DNA of 44,711 bases, taken from assembly GCA_002368955.1 (NCBI GenBank), contig DFDY01000185.1, positions 1-44,711 of the forward strand. The letters run 5' to 3'. The position numbers and the translations under genes are program-made. Below the pieces are notes generated by a model. The model had not been told where the DNA came from. It did no database searches and saw only the letters and a program-made list of their open reading frames with translations. The stretch is from Bacteroidales bacterium UBA3816. GTDB taxonomy: Bacteria; Bacteroidota; Bacteroidia; Bacteroidales; P3. This document shows, one piece after another, positions 23,949 to 32,364 of this stretch; within the stretch, counting starts at the first letter, position 1; every line of letters starts with the position of its first letter.

Positions 23949-24868
23949 TGTTCTTGAGTGGGTTTTAGTGGGTCTGTGCCGCTTGGGGAGGAATCCTCGG
24001 TGGAGGCAGTTTTGGGTGCGATGGTTTTGACGAAATCCACCGCCTGCGACATGGAGAGGTCGTGCTGATAGGGGAGGGGCTCCGATTTGGCAAATTTGAC
24101 CATGTCGGCGGTTTGTAGAATTTGACGCAGTTGGGCGTAGGCATCTTCTTTAAAGGCGATGGAGCTGCGGAAGGCTTCAAGTGTTTGGTCGGTGGTCATC
24201 TCGGTCGATTGGATGCCATAGGTCTCCTCTAAGTAGTTACGAAGTATGTCGGTTAGCTGAGTGTGGTATTCCTTCACCTTTCCTTGCTGCCACAACTGCT
24301 GCTGCCTTAGGCTTTCAAGTGCGTTGAGTGCGCGGGTGTCGGGCGGTAACGGAGGCTCTTGCGGGAGGGCGATGATGGGCTTGTGATTCTTTATGCGAAG
24401 GAAGACAAATACGGCGGCGGCAATGAGTGCGAGTATGCCTAGGATGATACCCACCACTTTGGCAATCTCGCCAAAGGTGTAGGGCTGCCGCAATATGCCG
24501 GCTATGTCCTTGATGTTGCTGGAGGTGGTGTCCACTCCGACCACGTCTCGCACTGTCAACAGAATCGAGTCGGCTCCTATGTGGTACCAGTGCTCGCCCT
24601 CTTCAAAGCTGGTGATGGCCGTGTGGAGCGATCCGTCGACGGAATCAATCCATTGCCTGACTGCTATAATGTCGTTGTTGGAGAGGTCTTCAAGTGAGGG
24701 GGGTACAGCGTTGGATTGGATGACAAGTTCGGCTTGGTCACCGATAAGGAAAGAGGTGCTGTCGAGTTTAAACTTGTATTGTGGCTGTGGGGTGGGTACA
24801 ATAGAGTCTTGCGCCTGGGCGGCAAGTCCAGTCAGCAGGAAGAGTATTGCTATAAAATATCGTTTCAT
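23945..24868 (-). CDS. Bat-operon membrane-anchored protein (DUF4381-like)
   Basis: This is a 307-residue protein of the type found between the DUF58 gene and batA in Bacteroidota. It has a signal peptide (MKRYFIAILFLLTGLAAQA), an extracytoplasmic strand-rich domain (about 20-130), a membrane helix (about 136-157) and a cytoplasmic region. This last region has the conserved helices ALNALESLRQQQLWQQGKV and TQLTDILRNYLEETYGI, then QTADMVKFAKSEPLP, which resemble the cytoplasmic portion of BatD-like/DUF4381 proteins. It is 22 bases downstream of the DUF58 gene and overlaps batA by 4. Its specific role is not known. Confidence 0.78.
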   Translation of the reverse strand: MKRYFIAILFLLTGLAAQAQDSIVPTPQPQYKFKLDSTSFLIGDQAELVIQSNAVPPSLEDLSNNDIIAVRQWIDSVDGSLHTAITSFEEGEHWYHIGADSILLTVRDVVGVDTTSSNIKDIAGILRQPYTFGEIAKVVGIILGILALIAAAVFVFLRIKNHKPIIALPQEPPLPPDTRALNALESLRQQQLWQQGKVKEYHTQLTDILRNYLEETYGIQSTEMTTDQTLEAFRSSIAFKEDAYAQLRQILQTADMVKFAKSEPLPYQHDLSMSQAVDFVKTIAPKTASTEDSSPSGTDPLKPTQEQ

Positions 24869-24890
24869 AATTAATGCTTAGTTTTGTCCA

Positions 24891-25766
24891 TCAGGCACTA
24901 CGGCGGTCGAAAAGTTTTTTGAGTTCCTTGACATAGTCTTCGCCCGTGTAAAGGACGGTGTTGTCAATGCCGTATTTCTTCAGGGTTTCGTCCAAATGTG
25001 AAACGTGTGCGATATAGCGGTTGGCAAAGGCCTGGCGGATGGCGGGGTCGGCAGTGTCAATCCAAATGGTCTCAGCTGTCTCGGGGTCGTAGAACTTCGT
25101 GAGGCCGAGGTCGGGCAAGTGTGCCTCTTTTTCATCGGCTATGCGGATAGAGATGAGGTCGTGCTTGTGGGAGGCAATCTTGAGGGCGTCGGAGTAGCCG
25201 TCGTCGTAGAAGTCGCTCAGCAAGAAAGCGGTGCAGCGCTTCTTGATGACGTTGGTGAAGTAGCGAAGCCCTTCGGCCAAATCGGTGCCGTTGCTGGAGG
25301 GGCGGAATGTGATGAGCTCGCGGATGATGCGCAGAATGTGGCTGCTGCCTTTCTTGGGTGGGATGAATTTTTCAATCTTATCGCTGAAAAGTATCACCCC
25401 CACCTTGTCGTTGTTCTGTATGGCACTGAAGGCCAGCGTAGCGGCCACTTCTGCCACCAGTTCTTCTTTGAACTGGTGATGGGTGCCGAAACGGTTGGAG
25501 CCGCTGACGTCAACCAGAAGCATTACGGTGAGTTCGCGTTCCTCTTCAAAGACCTTCACATAGGGGTGATTGAGGCGGGCAGTGACATTCCAGTCAATGT
25601 TGCGCACATCGTCGCCATACTGATATTCACGCACTTCGCTAAAGGCCATACCGCGACCTTTGAAAGCGCTGTGGTATTCGCCCGAGAAAAGCTGACGCGA
25701 AAGTCCCTTCGCCTTGATTTCTATCTTGCGGACTTTCTTTAAGATTTCGTTGTTTTGCTGTTCCAT
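24891..25766 (-). CDS. DUF58 protein, vWA-like
   Basis: This is a 291-residue cytoplasmic protein. The DUF58 hallmark GRGMAFSEVREYQYGDDVRNIDWNVTAR (start only: GRGMAFSEVREYQYGD, 37-52) is followed by the MIDAS-like DVSGSNRFG (Asp86, Ser88, Ser90). The protein partners the MoxR ATPase in such operons. It starts 34 bases after the moxR stop and precedes the DUF4381-like gene by 22 bases. It has no membrane helix, unlike some DUF58 proteins. Confidence 0.9.
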   Translation of the reverse strand: MEQQNNEILKKVRKIEIKAKGLSRQLFSGEYHSAFKGRGMAFSEVREYQYGDDVRNIDWNVTARLNHPYVKVFEEERELTVMLLVDVSGSNRFGTHHQFKEELVAEVAATLAFSAIQNNDKVGVILFSDKIEKFIPPKKGSSHILRIIRELITFRPSSNGTDLAEGLRYFTNVIKKRCTAFLLSDFYDDGYSDALKIASHKHDLISIRIADEKEAHLPDLGLTKFYDPETAETIWIDTADPAIRQAFANRYIAHVSHLDETLKKYGIDNTVLYTGEDYVKELKKLFDRRSA

Positions 25767-25800
25767 GGTCAGTCTCCTAATTGAGTCCTCTCATTCCCCA

Positions 25801-26799
25801 TTAGGGAACGTCCACACGGTTGAGGATTTCGTTGACCACCTCCTCGCTGGTGATGTTTTCGGCCTCGGCTTCGTAGGTGAGGCCGATGCGGTGACGGAGC
25901 ACATCCATGGCAATGGCACGGACATCTTCGGGAATGACATAGCCTCTGCGGCGCATAAAGGCGTAGGCCTTGGAGGCCAGGGCCAGATTGATGCTGCCAC
26001 GGGGGGAGGCTCCGTAGCTGATGAGACCTTTCAGTTTTTCCAATTGGTACTGCTCGGGGAAGCGGGTGGCAAAGATAATGTCCGTGATATAGTTCTCAAT
26101 CTTCTCGTCCATGTATACTTCGCGCACAATGTCGCGGGCCTTGAGTATGTCGGCAGGCTTTAGTATGGGCTGCTGCTTGTTGAAACCGCCTGCCATTGAC
26201 TGGTGCAAAATCTGTCGCTCTTCCTCCTTCTGAGGATAACTGATGACCACTTTCAGCATAAAGCGGTCCACCTGAGCCTCGGGCAGGGGGTAGGTGCCTT
26301 CCTGCTCAATGGGATTCTGAGTGGCCATTACCAGGAAAGGCTCTTCCAGCTTGTAGGTGGTCTCGCCAATGGTCACCTGCCGTTCCTGCATGGCTTCCAG
26401 CAAGGCGCTCTGCACCTTGGCGGGTGCACGGTTTATCTCGTCGGCCAAAATGAAGTTGGAAAAGATGGGACCCTTTTTGACGTTGAAGGTCTCGCTTTTC
26501 TGGCTATATATCATTGTGCCCAAAAGGTCGGCAGGCAGCAAGTCGGGCGTGAACTGTATGCGGCTGAACTTGGCATCGATTGCGTTGGCCAGAGAGGTGA
26601 TGGTTAGAGTTTTGGCCAGACCAGGCACACCTTCCAACAGGATATGGCCGTTGCTCAAAAGGCCTATCATCAAACTCTCAATCATGTGCTTCTGTCCCAC
26701 GATGTTCTTTCTCAGTTCCATGGTCAGGGCGTCCACAAAGGCGCTCTCTCTCTCAATGCGGGCATTCAGTTCTTGAATGTTGAAATGCTGTTCTTCCAT
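25801..26799 (-). CDS. moxR: MoxR-family AAA+ ATPase
   Basis: This is the first gene of the bat operon. The 332-residue cytoplasmic AAA+ protein has Walker A GVPGLAKT (57-64), Walker B FILADEINRAP (Asp120, Glu121), the sensor region MATQNPIEQEGTYPLPEAQVDRF (partly quoted: MATQNPIEQEG), and the C-terminal lid with ASPRGSINLALASKAYA. MoxR ATPases act as chaperones that assemble or remodel complexes with vWA proteins; this matches the presence of DUF58, BatA and BatB downstream. It is divergent from the T9SS-substrate gene, with 203 bases between them. I find no exact -7 box for it. Confidence 0.95.
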   Translation of the reverse strand: MEEQHFNIQELNARIERESAFVDALTMELRKNIVGQKHMIESLMIGLLSNGHILLEGVPGLAKTLTITSLANAIDAKFSRIQFTPDLLPADLLGTMIYSQKSETFNVKKGPIFSNFILADEINRAPAKVQSALLEAMQERQVTIGETTYKLEEPFLVMATQNPIEQEGTYPLPEAQVDRFMLKVVISYPQKEEERQILHQSMAGGFNKQQPILKPADILKARDIVREVYMDEKIENYITDIIFATRFPEQYQLEKLKGLISYGASPRGSINLALASKAYAFMRRRGYVIPEDVRAIAMDVLRHRIGLTYEAEAENITSEEVVNEILNRVDVP

Positions 26800-26941
26800 A
26801 TTATTAAAAAATAATGTTTTAGTTTTATTACTTTTGCGTATGTTTTTTGCTTTCTATAACGCAACGATTTTTTCTTTATTGCCAAATTATTATTTTTTTT
26901 CTTTTTTTATGACCAAAAAGCGTAATTACAAAAAAAAAGCG

Positions 26942-26949
26942 TATCTTTG
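26942..26949 (+). promoter_or_regulatory. Promoter -7 box for the T9SS-substrate gene
   Basis: The plus strand reads TATCTTTG, an exact TAnnTTTG match, 53 bases before the ATG at 27003. Two copies of AAAAAGCGTA (around 26916 and 26934) lie just upstream and may be part of the control region. The divergent gap from 26800 to 27002 is very AT-rich and contains no gene. Confidence 0.6.
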
Positions 26950-27002
26950 CTAATTAAAATATGTAAATGAAAATTAAATATCTAATTAAATATTAATATC
27001 TT

Positions 27003-30000
27003 ATGAAAAGTAGAAAAGTACTTCTCGGCTTGTTTGTGGGCCTTGCCATGTGCTTTGTTGGCACTGCTACCGCCCAAAAAGCAAATTACCAAAACAACAA
27101 ACTAGTTGAAATCGGTCCCGACAATATTGGTGGCCGTGTTACTTCCCTTGTCGTCTTCGGCGGTGTCTCTGGCACCGATGTTACTCTCTATGCAGGTGCA
27201 GCCACCGGTGGTCTTTACTCACGTTCCGACGACGCACAAGCCATTTGGCAATATGTCCCCTGCTATCTTGATGGTGAGGAAATCACTCTCCCCATCAGCC
27301 AGATGCTCAAACTTGACGACAACACTATCCTCATTGGCACGGGTGAGAGCTATTATGGCAAGGGCAACAAGGTGAACAAACTGGCTGCTCTCGGTCGTGG
27401 TCTCTTCCTTTTTAATACCGAGGATGCTTCCTTCACTCGCATCGCCAACACCAACCCCGGTCTCAACCTCGAAGCCGATTTTGCTTCTGTCAACGACATG
27501 GCCGCCATGACCCTCCAGGGCACCACCTTCCTCTTCGTGGCCACGCCTAAGGGCCTTTTCCGTTGGAATATCACCCAGTTGAGTGACCTCAACAGTGCTC
27601 CCACCAAAGTGATTTCCGGCAATGTTTCCAATATTGTCCTTTCCAAACAGTTCAACCGCGCTTTCTTTGCTCAGGGTGGCAACCTTTATAAGATTAGCGA
27701 CGTCATCAACGCCTCCGAGCCTGTCAACATCACCGGCAGCTGCAGTGGTTTCGAAAATGCCGCCTACATCACTTTGGCTATCGCTCCCTCCGATGAGAGC
27801 TATCTCTATGCTATGGTTAGCGGTTCCAATGGCCTCATGACCGGTCTCTATCAGACTCGCAACACCAACAGCTGGGTTCTTCTCTCCTCCTCAACAGTCA
27901 CTCCCTTTAACTCTAGTATTGCTACCGATGTCACTTGCGGTGCCCTCACCGTCAGCCCCACCGATCCTAACAAGATCTATCTTGGCGGTGCCGACCTTTG
28001 GGTTGGTAAAGGTTATGTCGAGAACTCCCCCTTCCAGTGGACAGTATCCTCTTCCAACGAATACCTGATTAACAACGGTGACTACATGTCCTCTGTCTTT
28101 TCTAATAGCACCTTCGTCCACTCGGGCATTCATCAGATTGTTCCTGTCACCCGTTGGGACAACGACCACAATGTCATGTTTGAGGAATATTATATTGTTA
28201 CCGACGGCGGTGTTTACTATTCCAATGGCTACAACGCTACGGGCTGGCCTCAGGCAATGACCAGGTTCCATAACCTCAACCGCGGCATGAACAACGTGCA
28301 GATTAACGGTCTTGCCGTCTGCCCCGATGGTTCCATCATCAGCGGTGCCAATGCCAATGCCTGCCCCTTCATCGAAGCTCGCGTTGAGCACAACGGTGGT
28401 GCAAACGACTCCACCTGGTATGATGGCACTGGCTCCAACATGAACCATATGGCCAACATCCTCTGGCGTGCCAACGGTGGTCAGGTGGCTGCCTCGCGTT
28501 TCACTCAGTATGCACCTTATTCCCGTCGCACCATTTTCGTCTCTTCTGCTAATGGCGCTGTCGGTCGTGCCTATGCCGACTTCAACAACTACACCAATAC
28601 CCAAACCTGGACTTCCGACCAAGACTTCATGTCCGACCTCATTCAAGGCGGCCCTGCCATCGGCCAAATCTATCTTTGGGAAACCGACCACAACACCCTC
28701 TCCAACGACAGCATCACTTTCATCATCGACACCCTTAGCTTTGTCAAGCGCAACGGTGAGACTCTCGACCTCGCCAACCCCTCCAACAACTTCATGGGCA
28801 CTCGTTTCCAGATTCATCGTGGCGACTCCATGATGGTCCTCGACCCCTCTCATGCTTCCTATCCTTTCTGGCACGTCTTCGACCACAACTTCACTGTTGG
28901 TAACGAAATCCGTCATACGGTCTCGCTGCCTTATCTGAGCCGTATGCTGGCTGTCACTGTTGAGAACGACATGCCCAACAACACCAACGTCTCCTACTGC
29001 TGGTTCCCCACCGATTTCCGCCACACCTTCGACGGTGACAACGACACCCGTTTCTGGAGCCACATCTATGGCATCAACGGAACCACCAACCCCAACATGG
29101 CAGTCCGTTATGTGGCCATGTCCCAGAATGGCGACTGTGCCATCATCGTCATTGAAGACAAGAAGGCCGGTCGTTCCGCCGTTGTCCGTGTCCATGGTTT
29201 CAATAGTGCCGACTACAATGCTGCCGTCCACGAAATCCGTGACCAGCTCAACTATAAGATCAACACCCGCATTACCACTACTGATACCCTCATGGCCTCC
29301 GACACCAGCATCTTCTTCAACCGTCGCATTTCCTCCATCAATGTCGATCCTCGTCTTGGCAAGGATGCTGTCATCCTCACCTTTGACGGCTATGGCAACG
29401 ATGCCCCCAATGTGGTTTACATCAACCATGTCTCTGGCGACAACTACACAATCTCCAACATTCCGCTGCCCACCGCAATCCCTGCCTATAGTGCAATGAT
29501 TGAATACACCACTGGTGAAGTCTATGTTGGTACCGAAGACGGCGTTTTCAAGGCCTCCAGTGTCAACAACCCCTCATGGCAGACCTATGGTTCCTTCAAG
29601 GGCGTCCCCGTCACCTCTATGTACCAGGTTACTTGCAACTATCCTATGATTTCCTATGTGGGCCACGACGGCGTTTCTGAGGAGCAGTACTACTTCCCCA
29701 AGACCAAGTGGGCCTATGCCATGTACTTTGGCACCTACGGCCGTGGCATCTTTATGGACTCCAGCTACGTGGTTGACCATACCAACGAAATCCTTCCCCG
29801 TGAGGTTTTCGAGGACATCCCCACGCTTGTCTCCAATGGCGACAATCAGGTCCGTGTCTATCCCAACCCCGCTGTTGACCAAGCTACCCTTGAACTCACC
29901 GTGGCCAATGCTGGCAATGTAGTGGTGAAGGTATATGACCTCTCCGGCAAGGTGGCCTACACCGAGAACCTTGGCCGTCTCGCTGAGGGCATCCATACCC

Positions 30001-30095
30001 ATGCCATCAACTGCCAGAACCTCCGTCATGGTATGTATCTGGTCAACGTCATCGTTGGAGGACAGAAAGCTACCTCTAAGTTGGTCGTAAGATAA
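27003..30095 (+). CDS. Large secreted protein with type IX secretion sorting domain
   Basis: This is a 1030-residue exported protein. The signal peptide (MKSRKVLLGLFVGLAMCFVG, then TATAQ) is followed by repeats reminiscent of BNR/beta-propeller blades: VEIGPDNIGGRVTSLVV, GAATGGLYSR, TPKGLFRWNI, EDGVFKASS and GTYGRGIFMD, where each blade has a G-(L/V)-(F/Y) strand. The end (950-1030) is a type A T9SS C-terminal domain: VRVYPNPAVDQATLEL, VVVKVYDLSGKVAY, and a final KLVVR. It should cross the outer membrane through T9SS and be anchored or released; no T9SS component gene is in the window. Strong use of C-ending codons suggests high expression. The ligand or substrate is not known. A terminator isolates it as a single-gene unit. 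Confidence 0.88.
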   Translation: MKSRKVLLGLFVGLAMCFVGTATAQKANYQNNKLVEIGPDNIGGRVTSLVVFGGVSGTDVTLYAGAATGGLYSRSDDAQAIWQYVPCYLDGEEITLPISQMLKLDDNTILIGTGESYYGKGNKVNKLAALGRGLFLFNTEDASFTRIANTNPGLNLEADFASVNDMAAMTLQGTTFLFVATPKGLFRWNITQLSDLNSAPTKVISGNVSNIVLSKQFNRAFFAQGGNLYKISDVINASEPVNITGSCSGFENAAYITLAIAPSDESYLYAMVSGSNGLMTGLYQTRNTNSWVLLSSSTVTPFNSSIATDVTCGALTVSPTDPNKIYLGGADLWVGKGYVENSPFQWTVSSSNEYLINNGDYMSSVFSNSTFVHSGIHQIVPVTRWDNDHNVMFEEYYIVTDGGVYYSNGYNATGWPQAMTRFHNLNRGMNNVQINGLAVCPDGSIISGANANACPFIEARVEHNGGANDSTWYDGTGSNMNHMANILWRANGGQVAASRFTQYAPYSRRTIFVSSANGAVGRAYADFNNYTNTQTWTSDQDFMSDLIQGGPAIGQIYLWETDHNTLSNDSITFIIDTLSFVKRNGETLDLANPSNNFMGTRFQIHRGDSMMVLDPSHASYPFWHVFDHNFTVGNEIRHTVSLPYLSRMLAVTVENDMPNNTNVSYCWFPTDFRHTFDGDNDTRFWSHIYGINGTTNPNMAVRYVAMSQNGDCAIIVIEDKKAGRSAVVRVHGFNSADYNAAVHEIRDQLNYKINTRITTTDTLMASDTSIFFNRRISSINVDPRLGKDAVILTFDGYGNDAPNVVYINHVSGDNYTISNIPLPTAIPAYSAMIEYTTGEVYVGTEDGVFKASSVNNPSWQTYGSFKGVPVTSMYQVTCNYPMISYVGHDGVSEEQYYFPKTKWAYAMYFGTYGRGIFMDSSYVVDHTNEILPREVFEDIPTLVSNGDNQVRVYPNPAVDQATLELTVANAGNVVVKVYDLSGKVAYTENLGRLAEGIHTHAINCQNLRHGMYLVNVIVGGQKATSKLVVR

Positions 30096-30111
30096 TGATA
30101 ATTAGATAACG

Positions 30112-30150
30112 AAAGAGGTACTGGTCCAACAAACACAGTACCTCTTTTTT
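30112..30150 (+). terminator. Rho-independent terminator after the T9SS-substrate gene
   Basis: AAAGAGGTACTG (30112-30123) pairs with CAGTACCTCTTT (30136-30147), a perfect 12-base stem with a 12-base loop, and TTTTTT extends to 30150. It lies 16 bases after the stop. Confidence 0.9.
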
Positions 30151-30201
30151 ATATATAATAAAGGATTTATTCATATAGTTAATATTAATACCAATTCATC
30201 G

Positions 30202-31479
30202 ATGAATAAAAATCTCGTTCAGGAACTCAAGTGGCGTGGCATGATACACGACATCATGCCAGGCACTGAGGAGCAGCTCTCCAAAGAAGTCACAACCGCC
30301 TATGTGGGCATCGACCCCACGGCCGATTCGCTACATATTGGCCACCTTGTCAGCATCATGCTACTCAAGCACCTCCAGATGGCTGGCCACAGACCCTTGG
30401 CTCTTGTTGGTGGAGCCACCGGCATGATAGGCGACCCCTCTTTCAAAGCCCAGGAACGCAAACTTCTCACCCCCGAAGAAGTCAACCACAATGTCGAGTG
30501 CATCCGCAAACAGCTCTCCAAGTTTCTTGACTTTGACAACCCCACTAATGGTGCCGAAATAGTCAACAACTACGATTGGATGAAAGACTACCTCTTCCTC
30601 GACTTCATCCGCGACGTGGGCAAGCATATCACCGTCAACTACATGATGACAAAAGACTCTGTCAAGAAACGCCTCGAAACCGGCCTTTCCTTCACCGAGT
30701 TCAGCTACCAACTCCTTCAGGCCTACGATTACCTCACTCTCTACCGTACCAAAGGCTGCCGTCTGCAGATGGGTGGTTCCGACCAGTGGGGCAACATCAC
30801 CACTGGCACCGAACTCATCCGCCGCATGGAAGGTGGCGAGGCCTATGCACTCACCTGCCCCCTCATCACTAAGGCCGACGGCACTAAATTTGGCAAGACT
30901 GAGGGCGGCAACGTATGGCTCGATCCCGCCAAGACTAGCCCTTACAAATTCTACCAGTTCTGGCTCAATTGTTCCGATGTTGACACGGCCCGCTACATCC
31001 GCATCTTCACCCTCTTCAGCCAGGAAGAGATAGCCGACCTCGAACGTCAGCATGCCCAGGCTCCCGAACGTCGTATCCTGCAGCGAGCCCTGGCCAAAGA
31101 CCTCACCTGCCGTGTCCATTCCGAGAAAGACTACCAGGTGGCTCTTTCTGCCTCCGAACTGCTCTTTGGCAAAGGCACCACCGAGCAGCTCAACAGTCTC
31201 GACCGTGACACCATGCTCTCCGTCTTTGATGGCGTGCCCCAATTCACCGTTGAACGCAGCCGGCTCGACGATGGTGTCGCCCTCATCGATCTGGCCGCCG
31301 AAGTGGGCATGTTCGCCTCCAAGGGCGAAATCCGTCGCGAACTCAAGCAGAACTCCATTTCTGTCAATAAAGCCAAAGTGGGAGAAGACTGCCGTCTCAC
31401 ACCTGCCGACATCCTCTCTTGTGGCAGCATTCTCATCCAAAAAGGCAAGAAAAACTACTATCTCCTCAATATTCAGTAA
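30202..31479 (+). CDS. tyrS: Tyrosyl-tRNA synthetase
   Basis: This enzyme charges tRNA-Tyr with tyrosine using ATP. The 425-residue cytoplasmic protein has the class I signatures HIGH (45-48, in DSLHIGHLVS) and KFGKT (229-233, in DGTKFGKTEGG), the substrate loop QMGGSDQWGNI and a C-terminal S4 RNA-binding domain (about 355-425, EIRRELKQNSISVNKAK). The length is normal for bacterial TyrRS. It is transcribed alone, since strong terminators precede and follow it. Confidence 0.97.
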   Translation: MNKNLVQELKWRGMIHDIMPGTEEQLSKEVTTAYVGIDPTADSLHIGHLVSIMLLKHLQMAGHRPLALVGGATGMIGDPSFKAQERKLLTPEEVNHNVECIRKQLSKFLDFDNPTNGAEIVNNYDWMKDYLFLDFIRDVGKHITVNYMMTKDSVKKRLETGLSFTEFSYQLLQAYDYLTLYRTKGCRLQMGGSDQWGNITTGTELIRRMEGGEAYALTCPLITKADGTKFGKTEGGNVWLDPAKTSPYKFYQFWLNCSDVDTARYIRIFTLFSQEEIADLERQHAQAPERRILQRALAKDLTCRVHSEKDYQVALSASELLFGKGTTEQLNSLDRDTMLSVFDGVPQFTVERSRLDDGVALIDLAAEVGMFASKGEIRRELKQNSISVNKAKVGEDCRLTPADILSCGSILIQKGKKNYYLLNIQ

Positions 31480-31500
31480 GAATATACGAAACGTTGTGTT

Positions 31501-31560
31501 GGGCGGCAGCCATTTGGGAATTCAGTGTGTCACTATTCCAAATTGTTGCCGCCCTTTTTT
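31501..31560 (+). terminator. Rho-independent terminator after tyrS
   Basis: GGGCGGCA and ATTTGGGAAT (31501-31521) pair with ATTCCAAAT and TGCCGCCC (31534-31554), a roughly 18-pair stem with small internal mismatches. TTTTTT follows at 31555-31560. The stop is 21 bases upstream. Confidence 0.88.
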
Positions 31561-31724
31561 CGGTATGGATACCTTAAGCCAATTCTTGCCTGTCAAGCCT
31601 CAGAACTTTATTTGTTTTGGATTTTTTCTTGGGAGGATTATCAGTGGCGACAAAGGCGTTCTTCTGGCTAATAATGCTATGCTGTGTTTGCATTTTAGAA
31701 GCCTTGGTTATGGTTGTGTGGAAG

Positions 31725-31780
31725 AAAAAGCCAAATGCCCATTCCAACAGATGTTAAAATGGGCATTTGGCTTTTTTTTT
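31725..31780. terminator. Bidirectional terminator
   Basis: AGCCAAATGCCCATT (31729-31743) pairs with AATGGGCATTTGGCT (31758-31772), flanked by an A-run (31725-31729) and a T-run (31772-31780). It works on the minus strand as the end of the PepSY-like gene (stop at 31820), and can also stop any plus-strand transcript. The stretch 31561-31724 between this and the tyrS terminator contains no gene or promoter box that I can see. Confidence 0.85.
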
Positions 31781-31819
31781 GTTGTTTAGGCGCGCGATTG
31801 GTATTACACCAGCAGTGCG

Positions 31820-32302
31820 TTATTTTTCGTCAAGGACCTCTATCATCTTGCTGTCAGTCTCAAAGGAGAGGACTTTCACGTTGCCTTCTTTCTTCCAGAA
31901 GAGGAAGCCTTTGGGCTGATAGATGCGGCACTGGTAGGTCATTTTGCCTTTGAGGTTGCGGATGTAGACGGTGCTGATTTTATGTTTCGGGAACTGGTGG
32001 GCAACGGTGTCCTTGATGGCGTGGGGGATGTATTTGTCCTCGATGAAGTAGCGAGTTTCGGTGCTCTTTGCGGTGAAGCGGATGGCCTGTTTGTCGCCGT
32101 CGGTGTTGGTGAAAGTAGCTGTGTAGGCACTGCTGTCATCGGTCATGGTCCACACTATGTTCTGTGCATCCTTGGCTTGATTTTGGAGGTCTTTTACGTA
32201 GCGGACGGGAACATCGGCTTCTTTGACCGTTTTCTCCTTTTGGGCAAACAAGGCTGTCTGACTCATGATAATGAGTGCTGCGAGTATGAGTATCTTTTTC
32301 AT
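31820..32302 (-). CDS. Secreted PepSY-like protein
   Basis: This is a 160-residue protein with signal peptide (MKKILILAALIIMSQTALFA). The mature part has PVRYVKDLQNQAKDAQNIVWTM, TATFTNTDGDKQAIRFT, RYFIEDKYIPHAIKDTV and KHKISTVYI, the alternating strand-helix layout of PepSY-like (DUF2874) proteins of Bacteroidetes, which resemble beta-lactamase-inhibitor folds. Its target is not known. It has its own -7 box 43 bases upstream and a terminator 40 bases after the stop. Confidence 0.72.
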   Translation of the reverse strand: MKKILILAALIIMSQTALFAQKEKTVKEADVPVRYVKDLQNQAKDAQNIVWTMTDDSSAYTATFTNTDGDKQAIRFTAKSTETRYFIEDKYIPHAIKDTVAHQFPKHKISTVYIRNLKGKMTYQCRIYQPKGFLFWKKEGNVKVLSFETDSKMIEVLDEK

Positions 32303-32345
32303 ATTAAGTAATTTAATGTGTTTTTATTATTCTTTATTTAATCAA

Positions 32346-32353
32346 CAAAAATA
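32346..32353 (-). promoter_or_regulatory. Promoter -7 box for the PepSY-like gene
   Basis: The minus strand reads TATTTTTG (TAnnTTTG), 43 bases before the ATG at 32302 and just beyond the stop of trmH at 32365. Confidence 0.55.
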
Positions 32354-32364
32354 CAAAAAATAAT

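Noticed and set aside
27891..29429. Long open frame (512 codons) on the minus strand inside the T9SS-substrate gene
   Set aside because: It is the shadow of strong C-ending codon bias on the plus strand. It has Val/Gly/Asp-rich composition, no domain and no start signal.
30361..31440. Minus-strand frame antisense to tyrS
   Set aside because: The tyrS frame carries HIGH, KFGKT and S4; the antisense frame has none of the features of a real protein.
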